Source: Fistularia commersonii (lineage: Eukaryota; Chordata; Actinopteri; Syngnathiformes; Fistulariidae). Taken from it: 64,000 nucleotides of DNA. Of the stretch, positions 1-11,394 are shown in pieces (position 1 is the stretch's first letter; each line of letters starts with the position of its first letter). Under the pieces are notes generated by a model that was not told the origin of the DNA, did no database searches, and saw only the letters and a program-made list of their open reading frames with translations. The position numbers were made by a program, and so were the translations under genes. Location of the stretch: positions 2,219,465-2,283,464 of the forward strand of contig JBBMNZ010000003.1 of the NCBI GenBank assembly GCA_037954325.1, in the 5' to 3' direction.

Positions 1-994
1 TTTCCTTTCCGCAGGTTAGCCTAGGAGATTATTAATTTTCTATCAAATGTATCTGTTTCTGTCAACACGCATGTGTACGTCTTGTAACCGTAGCATCGAC
101 CAAATTATTAAATGCATAGATGGAAATAGCTCCGCGGTCGACCGGCGACAGGTCCGCCGCCGTACCTCGCCTCTCGTCCAATGACGGATGGGATCGGCTC
201 CAGCGTTCCCGTGACCCCGACTGCAGGACAAGTGGTAGATAATGGACGGATAGATGGAAGTACGTGGTGTAGTGGCATCACACACCCGCCGGCCCTCAAT
301 CAGTCCAGAGTTTACCTTTGAAAAACACCAGCTCGGTCGTTGTTAAAGAGGAGGTCATCCTTTGCTAGTCCCGTGATGGAGAAACCGCATAAAAACATCA
401 AAATTAATATCGCAGTAACACCATAATGCCTATCGTTAGATAATATGAAGTCCTGCGTTGTCATGTCTGAATGAAATAGTGACAGATAAACTAAACAAAC
501 AATTGTTATGTGTATGTGGATAAAACAACAATTAAGAGAAGTGTCTATTTTCTATATTTAACCCACAGAGAGGTGATGTACTTCCGCACTATTATTATTT
601 ATAAAATGGAAAGCCGTCAAATATCCCCTAAATGTTGGCATGTCCCTTTAAGATAACTTTGGTTTTGTAGTATTGTTTAAAAGAAAAGTTTTGAATTGAA
701 ACACATAGACAGTTAGCTGGTTAGTCTATTGATCCTGCTTTTTGAATTTACCCCTCAGGTGAGTTGACGGTAGGAGAGATTTTAAATAACTCCTTCCAAG
801 TCCTAATTGACAACTCACACAAAGGTAGGTTTCTTCAACAATATTCCCACAGTTGACATGTTGTCATGATTATTTATTGGCATTTTTCAGTGACTGAGGT
901 AAAGAGGAGCCGAGGAGCTGCTTGTTTCGAACATCATGTTATCATCCCTCCCGGACGACCAGAGTTTTATTCTTCTGTTCTGTTTGTGCCGCAG
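1..994 (+). other. vezf1: vezf1 intron (3' part)
   Basis: This is non-coding sequence upstream of the last vezf1 exon. It ends in a pyrimidine-rich stretch and the acceptor 'gtgccgcag' at 986-994. I looked for the zinc-finger exons that should precede the C-terminal exon and saw none, so they lie to the left of the window. A fish repeat occupies roughly 118-262. The rest is AT-rich with nothing else recognisable. Confidence 0.7.
118..262 (+). repeat. Diverged fish interspersed repeat (3' 'gcgaccctg' module)
   Basis: The order 'gaccggcgacaggtcc', 'cctcgcctctcgtccaatga', 'ggatcggctccagcg', 'cgtgaccccgactgcagga' and 'tagataatggacggatagat' follows a very common teleost repeat that ends in a GGAT-type microsatellite. 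A relative of the same module sits beside the GATG microsatellite at about 41.6 kb. The family is recognised from general knowledge of fish genomes; its exact class cannot be fixed from the sequence. Confidence 0.55.
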
Positions 995-1362
995 ATGCCA
1001 ACAACGTGCACAACAACTCCGCCACTACAACGCCGGTAACTAACTCGGCTGCCATCACCTCAACTGTGAACCGCGGCGCGAACGGCAGCAATCCTGTCAC
1101 GATTGCCGCACAAATGAACATCGCCACCAGCACCGTCAACATCACGGCACCCGTCAACCTGCAACATCCGGTCACCATCACCGGCCCCGTGAACCTGGCC
1201 TCCGTCAACATCCCAACAACAGCACACATGAATATTGCACACCCGGTGGCCATCACCTCTCCGATGCCCATGAATATCACCGGGCCGCTCAACATTGCCA
1301 TGAGACCCATGGAGAGTATGCCTTTTCTATCCCAAGTTCTACCGTCCTCACCCCCCTGGTAG
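995..1362 (+). CDS. vezf1: Vascular endothelial zinc finger 1, last coding exon
   Basis: VEZF1/DB1 is a nuclear C2H2 zinc-finger transcription factor involved in vascular development and GC-rich promoter/insulator binding. The exon follows a consensus acceptor (cag at 992-994) and opens in phase 1: the last base of the previous exon completes the first codon. It encodes about 122 residues and stops at 1360-1362. No zinc finger is in this exon. What is visible is the low-complexity tail typical of the family: ATTTPVTNSAAITSTV, then many degenerate copies of a (V/M)N(I/L)xxPV(T/A)IT unit, then NIAMRPMESMPFLSQVLPSSPPW-like residues at the extreme C-terminus, which is the family's hallmark ending. 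Upstream exons are outside the window. Fish carry vezf1a and vezf1b; I cannot tell which this is. A 122-codon frame on the opposite strand is a shadow of this exon. Confidence 0.9.
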
Positions 1363-4300
1363 ATCTTTTTTTTTTTTTTTTTTTTTTAAATCTTATTATT
1401 ATTATTTTTTTTTAAAGTCCTCGTACTTGCTGAGAATGTTTCAACTGCCTAACATTGGGTGACCCTATTGAATCTTTTAAAGTGTTTGAATTTAAAAAAA
1501 GTGAGTAACCCCCCCACCATATAGCCATTAAGTAAAGAGAAACAAGTGATAATTCCCCGAGCGTCCCTCTAAAGAACCTATTGTAGTCGATTCAGACACA
1601 GAAACACATGTTTTTTTTTTTAATTGTTTTATTTAATGTCAGAAATGGAAAGTCAAATCTGCTTTCAGCTCCCCCAATAACTAGTGTAGCTGACAAGTGT
1701 TGATACTTCATCACATTGATGCAAAGAATAATGTAACATATTTTGATTCAAGGTTCTAATTAAAGATTTAATTATAAAGATAAGCCCAAACCTGAAATTC
1801 CATGGATTCGCATCCATGCCATCCCAAGCGAATGGTTTTATTCGCATCGTTTGTCCCGAGTGAAAAATATGTGCTATTGTAAATGATAAAAATGAACCAT
1901 GTTGTTCTTTGGGAAACATCATGTCAAATGATTTTTAGATGCTCCCACAGCTACACATAAGTATTAAGTTGGGTGTTTTTTTTTTTAAATTAACGACATT
2001 GACTATCTGTCATTGCGGGAAAAAGACGTGATCTTCCTGTACGTGTCGATCCAGCCGATCAGCAGTTCATGATCCATGCAGCCAAGGTGGCGTCTCATTT
2101 CTACCATTTAATCGCACTTAAGTTCTTTCATGATGTGTCTTCGGACGGCAATGCGAAATGACAATTTAATCCCCGCTAGTATTTGTCATTTTATCCAAAA
2201 TCAAGTGAATTACCTCTACTAAGGGCGCGTTCATTTTTTCAGGCTATTCCCGAAAAGTAAGATTCATCAAACAACCCATTATATTGAGACTAGACGTAGT
2301 TAATGTCACATTGAGCGCGTCTTTGTAACTTAACAGGGAGCAAAGCCTTGGTCGTGCCAAGAATCACCCAGAAAAGTTGATTATTTTACAAAAGCTCAAA
2401 CCGATCACTTGACTTTCTGCTCGACACTATTCACACACGTCATTCATTTATTTTTGTGAAAATGCTGTGGAAGAAAATCCAAAAACCTTCACTAGCTTAA
2501 CTGACTCCTGCACAGGGTCTGGAAAGACAATATTTGAATTTAATGGCAAAAAACGCCTTTCAAAGAATGTATAATCTAATCTAATAATCTGGTGCCTAAT
2601 TGTCCGCGGTCAGAAGAACAGTAGTCGTTAGAAGCAGGCTCACATTTGTCCCTTTGTGCCAAGGTTTTATTAGTTTGTTGTATCCCTCTATCTTTTATGT
2701 TTAAAATATTTGTTTTTTAGAAGACTTTAAAACTTGAAAAATGATATTGATTGTTTGGAGTACAAGCTCTCGTAACCTACACTACAATATCTCCAGTATT
2801 AGAGCGACTTTGGTCTCTTTCTAAAAGCAAACTTGATAGATCTGTGAATTCAGCTCCATTTAAAAGCAATGAAATATCCGCACCAAAATTGAAATGTCGC
2901 TTGGCGCGTTTAAGAAAAATGTTGGCAGTCAACGGCGGCTGTCGTCAGCCAATCCGTAAATGAGTTGGCATTAGATGTCCTGACTTTGCTGTCACCGCCA
3001 TCAATGTCTAATTTCACCACAACAAATTTATCCTTTTTCCTATAATATGTCAAAAATGTCCAGATTGGCCAATGCATATGAATAAGATATGTAAGACAGT
3101 GTCGGCTATTAAATCTTAACCGATTTTGTTCCGACTCGTAAATTGTTATCCAATTCCTGTATTTATCGTACCGAGCTTTGCTTAATGTGCAAGTCGTCCA
3201 TCGCCTTAATGTGTGTTAAATGACTTTTATAAGAGGCAGCTTACCTTTTTTCATTTCACTTAAAAGCTTTTGATTGGGAGAAATTCATGACCGGGCAGTA
3301 AAAAAAAAAAAAAAAAAACATTCTCAGCAGCTTCATGGCCACTTATAATTTGTATTTATCCCTTGCTTAACCTGTTTCCAAACTTGAGTAGTTTGTTTTA
3401 CTATGACAGATAGCGGGGGGGGGGTGAGCTGGGAGGCAAATCCTTTTTAGCATTGTTTTTTTTTTTCTCCTAATTTCTTAGTTACTATCTAGCCACTGAA
3501 GGACAGCGTCAGCTTTGTCTGAGTTGAAAATGATTTCCTCAGTTGGGTATCTGACTTTAAAAATGGGTGACATGGGACACCTACTATACCTTTAGGCATT
3601 GTTAACAAATCTTACATGGAGGTGTTGCAGGAGGGGTTCTTAAATGCTTCCTCTTAAGATTTTTTTTTTTTTTTTTTTTTTCAATCGTTAATTTAGTGAA
3701 CTTATCAGTATTTAATAGTTTTATGTATTTTAAAGTTTTAAGTGAAAAAAAAAAAAAAAGCTTTCATTTCCGGGGAGGTGTGAGCGATATTGTTTTTACC
3801 GACGGTTAGACGGCTCACTCGAAACCGTCGACTCCCCCCTCGTGTCTGTATTCAAAATTGCTGGAAAGGAGTCACCGTCGGACACTCCACACGTTCGTTT
3901 GTGACGTCTGTTTGGGAATTTTCTATGTATTTATATCAGGATGTGACAGTTAAAGGTACAGTAAGGAGGGTTCAACAGTATTATCACAGGTCAAATGAAA
4001 TGTGGATTACTGAGGATATTTAACTGTCGAGGTCAGCCCACGAGACTGTGCGACAGAATCCCAAAGTTGAGCGTTCGTGTTATGTCGATTAGATTGTTTA
4101 CTTTAGCAGGCGTAGGATCCTGTCACTGTCAGTCCAACTCAGGAAGGTTACTGAGAATAGTCTTTAAAAATTTTACAATTACTCTACACACTGCCCATTT
4201 CTTTGTAAATATCAAACACTACTTTCTTGCCTTTTATCGGTGGTTTGGAAAGAGCCTCTCGTCTCGCGCCAGAGGCATTATTTCCTCCGCTGACGTGGCC

Positions 4301-6035
4301 GTCCAAAGAGACGACAGAGACATGAGCAGTGATTATTTACTGGATAAGGCTGATGTCAGTTTCTTTAGGTTCTCAGTAAATGCATCCTGCTGTCATCTGT
4401 GTTCAGACAGCTTTATAAGCATTAGAACCTCCAAAAAAAAACAAAAAAACATTCAGAAGTCTAATATTATAGAATTGCAAAGTTATTTCCTTCTTCATTT
4501 TAAAGTAGTTCCTCTGAATGCCCTTTTTGGGGGGGGGTGTCAGGATCATAAATGATAGCAGGATAAACTTGTCACTGTTCTGAGAAAGGAGTGAAATGGA
4601 AACTGACACCAGGTTTAGCCTTTTAAAGCTGGGTGTTCTGTGTCTCACATTGCATTGCTTGGGGTAGTTATTTTTTATTTTTTAATCATTATTTTGAGGC
4701 TGTGATCACAAAGGAGGTTGTATTTTCCCGCACAGCATCCAGGTGGAGCTGAAAGATGTCAGAGGGCGAGAAGGTGGATTCGTGCTGCTAAGTAACAAAA
4801 GGCCGAGCAGTTTTCAGCCATGCACAGTGGATGGCGAGTAGAAATGAGACCTTTTCTTTTAAATAGACAGGCGTTTGTGGGCATTTGCATGTTGCTGGAC
4901 AGATTAGGGCATTAAATAAGATTTCTATACCAGATTCTGTAGGGCAGGATTAAGAGCCTTCACTCAGAGAGCGCTTTGAATAACACTAAGTTTTGAGTCG
5001 CAGGTCGTGCATATAGTTGCAAAGTGCTAAATTCATCGGGAACTGTTACCATGGTCAAATAAGAAACCTGAACTTGAAGCAGGTAACTTAAAACTTCAGC
5101 TTTTATATGTTTCATTTTTTTTTTCCAGTGATGGCAACCGTAGAACCTTGCCAAAACTGGATTTTTGTATTCATTATTATTATTATTTTTTGGTACGGCT
5201 CTTGGAACTATATGTTTTATTATACAATGGGTATGAAGGTCTTATAATTTTGCCAAAGTTATCTAACAGTCATCATCTCAGCACACTACTGTTACATATT
5301 CGGTGACAAAACACCTTCAACAGAGATAGATGAAAAAAATCATGCTGACCTGATGCTGGTTGTACTCTACATTAGGTTTTTTGCATTAATTTCTCTGGAA
5401 ATGAGACATCCGGTTGATGCTCGGCTCCAGCATTGGGCTCAAAATCAACAAACTTGACATCAAAACACATTTAAATGTCATGCAGACATTGACATTCGGA
5501 GATTTTAAAGGATTTTATATTTTGAGGATTGAACAGCATCATTTAAAAACAGAACAATACCGATGTATGCTGTCGTCCGTATAAACAAATGGTGGCATTA
5601 AATATTCTGCCTTTGTTACAACCTACGTTCAGACAAAAGTTAGAATTTAAACAACATTGAAAGTGAGTTGAGAATGTAGATAAAGCTAACTCAACAGGTG
5701 TTATACGTATGAACTATTTATCTCAAGACTTCATGCAAGGCAATATATACTAAAACTGTTACAGCTTTTAAACAGTACATAAGTGGCTGATAAAATGTAA
5801 TTTGATATCTACCTACTCTGGGCACCAATCTCTGAAAAGTCAGAACATATAAATGTGATGCGTTCCATTTTTTTCTTTTTTTTTTTGCATCTGCAATTTG
5901 AAATAAGATTTTGATCCCAGCGGATAATTCCCTGCTAGAATTCTTTTGTGATCTCAGCCTCTACAGTTCCTGCAGCATGTTGAACCACAGTTCCCAGGCT
6001 TTATGTCTGAGGGTGGGGAAGAGCAGGCTGAGGAT

Positions 6036-6072
6036 ACACAAACACACACACACACACACACTCACACACACG
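6036..6072. repeat. (CA)n microsatellite
   Basis: Imperfect CA dinucleotide run interrupted by one 'ctc' step. It lies within the presumed vezf1 3' UTR. Confidence 0.9.
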
Positions 6073-6754
6073 ATAGTAGAGAACCCTGTTTGTAGTGAAG
6101 GACCTTGTTTTCAATGCAGGAACTCTAAAGCACTTGCAACAGACTGTAGGACGCTACAGAAGAGCGGTACTTAAAGGGGCATTTTAGTTGGGTCAAATGG
6201 GAGTTGACCGGCCGTGTTTGCAGCCCAGATGCTCAGCCTGTTCATTTCACGGTTTGCATGTTAACACTGTCCTCCAAGGGAAATGCTCTAACGTGGAACT
6301 GGCATTATGATCTTGGAAATGCATCCATTTACAATCTTTTCTTTGAATTTGTTTTTCCAATGTTGCATGTGGATGACTGAGCTTGTCCATCGTAGGTTTG
6401 AGTTGAACAACCGTTATTAGAAAGCTAGAGACATTTTATGAAAACACTAAAAAAAAAAAAAAAAAAAATTAGGATGAAAGGAAGCATGTGGTGTCGTTTG
6501 TCCTTCTCAAGTGGCCGTGAAAAAAAAAAAAAAAAAAAAAAAAAAAGACAAGTGTGCCTGAAAAACTTTGCAAGACTTTTCCACACGTCAATGCTTCCTT
6601 CTCCAGGCATGTTTTTGTGATGGAAGGGCGGTGCGAAGGAAGCCTTCATCAGTTCTGGCAACCAAACTCTGATTAACTTTTTATTTGGGGGTTAAACATC
6701 TAATGGTTGTGAGGTTTTTTTTTTTTTTCATGTTCTGGGAAAACCTTGCCACAA

Positions 6755-6787
<33 letters not shown>

Positions 6788-7198
6788 TATGTATTAACAC
6801 TATTTTTTTCTTTTTAATTTGACTCCAACCTAATGTGAAAAAACAAAATTTATTTAGCCAAATAATTACAAATATTTTTTATTTTCATTTTCTGTGAAGA
6901 TTGTATGATGAATTTGGCAGATTTTGTGAAGGCAAATGAATGTATATCTTTGTAAAAACCATTTAGATCAGAGGACATGTTAGTTATGACAGACACATGC
7001 AAGAAAAAAAATAACCTTTTTATAAATCTTTTTGTATTAGATCATTAACAATGGTAAGTTTTGTATATACGAAGGCTAGGCTTTCTGATTAGCAGAAAGG
7101 TAAAACATTCCTACATTTTTTTTAAATGTATGTCCATTGAGAATAATTATGTAAACATATGCGCAATGTTTTATGTGCCTTTTATTTGGGTTTGTCTA

Positions 7199-7204
7199 AA
7201 TAAA
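7199..7204 (+). terminator. vezf1: Candidate poly(A) signal for vezf1
   Basis: AATAAA lies at the end of a long T-rich UTR-like stretch. It is followed about 25-50 bases later by a GT-rich segment ('ctgtgagcactgag', 'cttgtggg'), as expected of a cleavage site. A second AATAAA at 7338-7343 is an alternative. The link to vezf1 is inferred from strand and distance only. Confidence 0.4.
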
Positions 7205-7436
7205 AGAAAACAGTAAAACATGACCGGACTGTGAGCACTGAGTCACTTGTGGGAAAGTTTACTTTTCTGTAACTGCCTGTCGTGGAAGCTGCCGAGATGA
7301 TCGGCATCCGAACGATCCGAAAAACGCCGGTAGAGGAAATAAAGTGTTCAACAGCAAAACTACAGTTTTGCTTCAGCTTTACTTTGACTTAAATTCCAAT
7401 GCATTTGATTAAGAAATCGGACAGCAAGGTTGGTCC

Positions 7437-7582
7437 ACTGAGTAGCGCTTCTTCCCAGTTCGAGGAGGTTTTCTCTTCGTATGGGTTCCTTCTGGTTTCC
7501 TCCCATAATCTAAAAACATGCAACAGATTATTTGGCGATCGTCTTGCGGTTCATATGTGTCGTTATGATTGATAGGTGACTT
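7437..7582 (+). repeat. Fish interspersed repeat ('gtttcctccca' module)
   Basis: The order 'ttcgaggaggttttctc', 'gggttccttctggtttcct', 'ataatctaaaaacatgcaac' and 'gattgataggtgac' matches the 5' module of the repeat whose 3' module is seen at 118-262. Inverted relatives occur at about 31.7-31.9 kb and 54.2-54.3 kb. An (AT)n run follows at about 7584-7602. Confidence 0.5.
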
Positions 7583-8407
7583 CCATATATATATATATAT
7601 ATAAAACCTGAGTGGTTTCTTTGTCATTATGTTTTTGTAAAAACAAAAGGCCTGGTTCAGGGGAAGAACAGATCAAAAGTACTCAATCAAATTGATATCT
7701 CGTACTGGCAGCAACGTATTTCTCAAAATAGGACTTTATTTTATGAGTGAAATCACATATATCAAATTGTAAAATTTTTCTGGGGTATTTATACCCATTT
7801 ATATCCATTTTTTTATAAATGGATGGATGACTAAGTAGTTATTGTAAATAATGGAACGTAATATATGGTATTGGTTAAATGTAATAATTAATTTGCTGAA
7901 AAACTTTAGACATTCAGAGTGTATAACTTGAATAAGGTCTACTGAGGGTGACGTTGAAATGGTATCTTCTAATTTGATGAAGTGACGTCTTCTTTCAGCT
8001 TTTCCCTTCAGAGGTCGCCACTGCGAAACACCCTTCTTCATCAAACCCTATTCTCTGTATCCTCTCTCATCAACTAACTTCATATCCTCTCTCACTACGT
8101 CCATAAATCTTTGGTGTTCCTCTAAACCTCAGATTCCAGCATCCACCTCCTGATATGTTCACTCTGTCCATGACCCAACCATCTCAGGCCTTCTCTCCAG
8201 AACATCTAACATGTGCCGTCCCTCTGATGGACTCATTCCTGTTACTATCCATCCTGGTCACTCCCAAAGAGAACCTCAACATCTTCATCTCTGTGACCTT
8301 CTGTCTTTTCGTCATTGCCACAGTTTCTCAAGCATACAGCATCACTGGTCTCACCACTGACTTGTACACCTTTCCTTTCCTTTGATTGTGGCTGATAGTC
8401 TTCTATC

Positions 8408-8590
8408 TCATAGTAGTCTTGACACTTTTCTCCATTCATTCCAACCTGTTTGAACTTGTTTCTTTACCACTTTTACACACTCTCCATTGCTCTGGACCGT
8501 TGACCCTAAGTACTTGAAATCCTCCAATTTCTTGATCTCCACTCCCTGTAGCCTCACCGTTCCACCCGGGTTCCTCTCATTCACGCACAC
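8408..8590 (-). pseudogene. LINE post-RT fragment
   Basis: About 60 codons match the segment that follows the RT palm in RTE-like LINEs, with the motifs LEDFKYLGSTVQSNGE and VQTGWNEWRKVSRLL. It lies downstream of the RT blocks in the element's own orientation, as expected. It is out of frame with its neighbours. Confidence 0.75.
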
Positions 8591-8699
8591 ATACTCTGTC
8601 TTGCTGCGACTAACCTTCGTTCTTCTCCTTTCCAGCTCATACCCCCACCTCTCCAGATTTTCCTCAACCTGTTCCTTGCTCGCACTACAGATTGGAATT

Positions 8700-9127
8700 C
8701 ATCTGCAAACATCATGGTCCATGGAGATTTCTGTCTAACCTCAACTACCAGCCTGTCCATCACCACTGCAAACAAGAAGGGGCTCAGAGCTGATCCCTGA
8801 TGGAGTCCCACCCCCACCTTCAACTTCTCTGTTACACCTACAGTACACCGTACCACTGCCTCATAGCTAGCATACATGTCCTGCACCAGTCTAACATACT
8901 CCTCCGCCACTCTAGACTTCCTCATAGAATACCAGAGCTCCTCTCAGCACGCACTCATATGCTTTTTCTAGGTCTACAAAGGCGCAATGCAGCTCCCTCT
9001 GGCCTTCTCTGCATTTCTCGCTTAGCATGGTCAAAGTAAATACTGCATCTGTAGCAGTCTTTCCAGGTATGAAGCCATGCTGCTGCTCACAAATGCTGAC
9101 TTCTGTTCTCTTTGTATGGCTCATCAC
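8700..9127 (-). pseudogene. LINE reverse transcriptase fragment with broken catalytic box
   Basis: Two overlapping minus-strand frames (9127-8912 and 8925-8581) carry consecutive RT blocks: EQQHGFIPGKTATDAVF, then the LHCAFVDLEKAYECV palm motif, then MYASYEAVVRCTVG, VGLHQGSALSPFLFAVVMD and WTMMFADE. The frame changes between the first two blocks. The last block normally reads FADD in this family. Here the second Asp is replaced by Glu, and the sequence after it diverges at once, suggesting a deletion. The enzyme cannot be made from this copy. Confidence 0.8.
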
Positions 9128-9997
9128 CTTTATTCCTCTATAGTTTCAGCAGTTCTGCACATCCCCTTATTCTTAAAAATGAGCAACATCTCACTTCTCC
9201 ATTTCTCAGGCATCTACTCACTCTTGAGGATCCTGTTGCATAATCTAGCCAGATACTTTACCGCTACCTCTCCTAGACACTTCCACACCTCCACAGGAAT
9301 ATCAGGACCAACTGCCTTTCCACTCTTCATCCTCTTCGATGCCTTTCTCACTTAACTTTTACTAATCTCTGCTACTTTGTTGTCTACAAAAGTCACCTCT
9401 TCTCCCCTTCTCTCTTTCATTTTCCACATTCATCAGCTCTTCAAAGTACTATTTCCATCTTCTCACTCTTCTAGCATCTGTCAATACATTTCCCTCTCTA
9501 TCCTCTATCACCTAGCCCTGCTGTACATCCTTTCCATCTCTACTTCTCTGTTTTGCCAACCTGGATAGATCATTCTTTCCCTCCTCACTGTCCAACCGAG
9601 CATACAAGTCATCGTACGCCCTTTGTTTTGCCTTTGCTACTTCTATTGCCATGTCACGCTGTATCTCCCTGTATTCCTGTCTGTTCTCCTCATTGATCTC
9701 TTTCAGATCACCTTGTCTATACAAGATGTAGTCTACCTGTGTGGTCCTACCTCCTCTCTTACAAGTTACCCCATGTCCCTCTTTTCAGGAAAAAAGTGTT
9801 CATTACAGCCATTTCCATCCTTTTTGCAAAATCTACCACCCTCTGTCCCTCTGTGTTCCTGTCCTGTATGCCAAACCTGCCCATCACTTCTTCATCCCCT
9901 CTATTATCTGCACTAATGACCACTCTCTGGGGATATTCCGCATCACTTCACCTAACTCATTCCACAACTTTTCCTTCTCCTCTAACTCACGTCCCAC

Positions 9998-10264
9998 CTA
10001 TGGGTCATAGCCATTAACAACATTGAGCATCACGCCTTCTATTTCCAGTTTCAGACTCCTAAGTCTAGCTGTCATTTTTATGACCTCCAGAACATTCCTA
10101 ACAAACTCCTCCTTCAAAATAACTCCTACTCCATTTCTCGTCTTGTCAGTACCATGATAGTACAACTTAAAACCTGCTCCTAAGCTTCTAGCCTTACTAC
10201 CTATCCACCTGGTCTCCTGGACACACAGTATATCTACCTTCCTTCTCTGCATCATGTCGACCAA
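9998..10264 (-). pseudogene. LINE endonuclease (APE-type) fragment
   Basis: About 88 codons resemble the N-terminal apurinic-like endonuclease of RTE-type LINEs. Visible motifs include DILCVQETRW, which carries the catalytic Glu of the Q-E-T motif, then GSKARSLGAGFKLYYHG, RNGVGVILKEEFVRNVLEV and the block LEIEGVMLNVVNGYDP. It belongs to the decayed LINE at 7975-10475. The downstream catalytic blocks (SDHR-like) are not intact in this frame, so it is a broken remnant. Confidence 0.75.
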
Positions 10265-10475
10265 CTCCTCCTTTTCCTGTCATCGTCCCAATCTTTAATT
10301 CCCAACTCTCAGTCCCAGACTATCGCCGCTCCTCTTCTCTCTCTACTCTCTCCTTCTTTGACCCAAGGTAGCCTAATCCTGCCGGATGCCCTTCCTGACA
10401 AAACCCTCTGCTTTTATCTGAGCTTTGGACCGGCTCAGAGAGACACTGGCCTGCGCTCCCCTGAGGCTGCATTCT

Positions 10476-11394
10476 CGTGATAAAGTGAATAATTCAACTG
10501 TTATATTAAAGATATCGAATGATATATTGTGGCTCTTTTAGCTATAGCTATGTAGCTATAAAGAACTATAAATCTAATTTTTTTATGATCGGAAAGGTTG
10601 TTGAAATAACAATTTTTTGATCGACCAAACTTACCTTTGTAAATTGTGTCACAAATTTCTGCACCCATGAAGTCTTCCTAAAGTTATCAGTGCATTTATT
10701 AATTGTAGGATGCACTGGTTGTCTTTTTATGGAAATGCAATTGCAACATGATTAATTCAATTTAGTGCCTTTTCACTCATACAATATTTTCACACAACAG
10801 TGGGGTGAAATTGTCTGGTTGTAAGACCATCTTTGTCCACTTGATGTCCTCAAAGCACCGTCATCTGACTCGACTGAGACATCCTGATCAAAAACAAACG
10901 ATGTAAATTTAAATAAATTACCCTTCAAAGGGTGTTAAAAACTACACATGAATAATGTTCACATGTGTAAAAAGAAAAGAAAAACTGTTCCACAGTGTTA
11001 CTGTTCTCTTACTGTTAAGATTGTTTTCTTTCTGTGGAAATGAATGTTTATTTGAAAGAGCAAACATTCCTGCCCGCACACAGTTTTACCTGTGAGATGC
11101 TTTACGAAACCTTTGAATCTAATATGTCCTCTCCCATATAGATACAAATCTGGAATAAATTTATCAACCAAGGATGGAACAATAACAGATTTTACATCTC
11201 TTCGCACACTTGTATCATCACCTTAATGTGGCATCGGATTTTGTTTGTCCCAATATCTGAAACTTTTGTCGCACCCTCCAGTGTGCCAGACTCGTCCTTG
11301 GGATGTTACCTCTCTGGAGGACAAAGCATCACAGCGAGTGTGAGATGTGGAGCAGCTCCACCTTCATTTTATTTTACTTTCTTCATCTCCTGAA
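10476..11394. other. Unannotated AT-rich spacer
   Basis: Lies between the two LINE remnants. There is no credible exon, RNA gene or tandem array. The minus-strand frame at 10998-11207 shows no domain. Confidence 0.5.

Larger units (their letters stand above)
1363..7204 (+). other. vezf1: Probable long vezf1 3' UTR / downstream AT-rich DNA
   Basis: About 5.8 kb follow the vezf1 stop with no credible exon. It is AT-rich, with many T and A homopolymers (about 1366, 3301, 3661, 6515, 6756) and stretches that look like 3' UTR, especially 6800-7200, which ends in AATAAA. Mammalian VEZF1 has a multi-kilobase 3' UTR, so a long UTR is plausible, but cleavage could occur earlier. Open frames at 3790-4555 and 5911-6174 have no recognisable domain and no coding character. 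Confidence 0.45.
7975..10475 (-). mobile_element. Degraded RTE-like non-LTR retrotransposon (LINE), copy 1
   Basis: A LINE lies on the minus strand with its 5' end at high coordinates. Reading 5' to 3' on the minus strand there is a 5' leader with 'ccctgaggctgc' on the plus strand near 10460, an endonuclease segment (10264-9998), a linker, reverse-transcriptase blocks (9127-8700), a post-RT block (8590-8408) and a 3' end near 7990 resembling the usual 'ggtcgccac' tail. It is interrupted by many frameshifts and stops, so it is inactive. The protein motifs match the RTE-like LINE family that is abundant in teleosts; the exact clade assignment is from memory. Confidence 0.8.

Noticed and set aside
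3995..4555. 186-codon plus-strand ORF downstream of vezf1
   Set aside because: No domain, no splice context and mixed low-complexity ends. It lies in AT-rich UTR-like sequence, so it was judged a chance frame.
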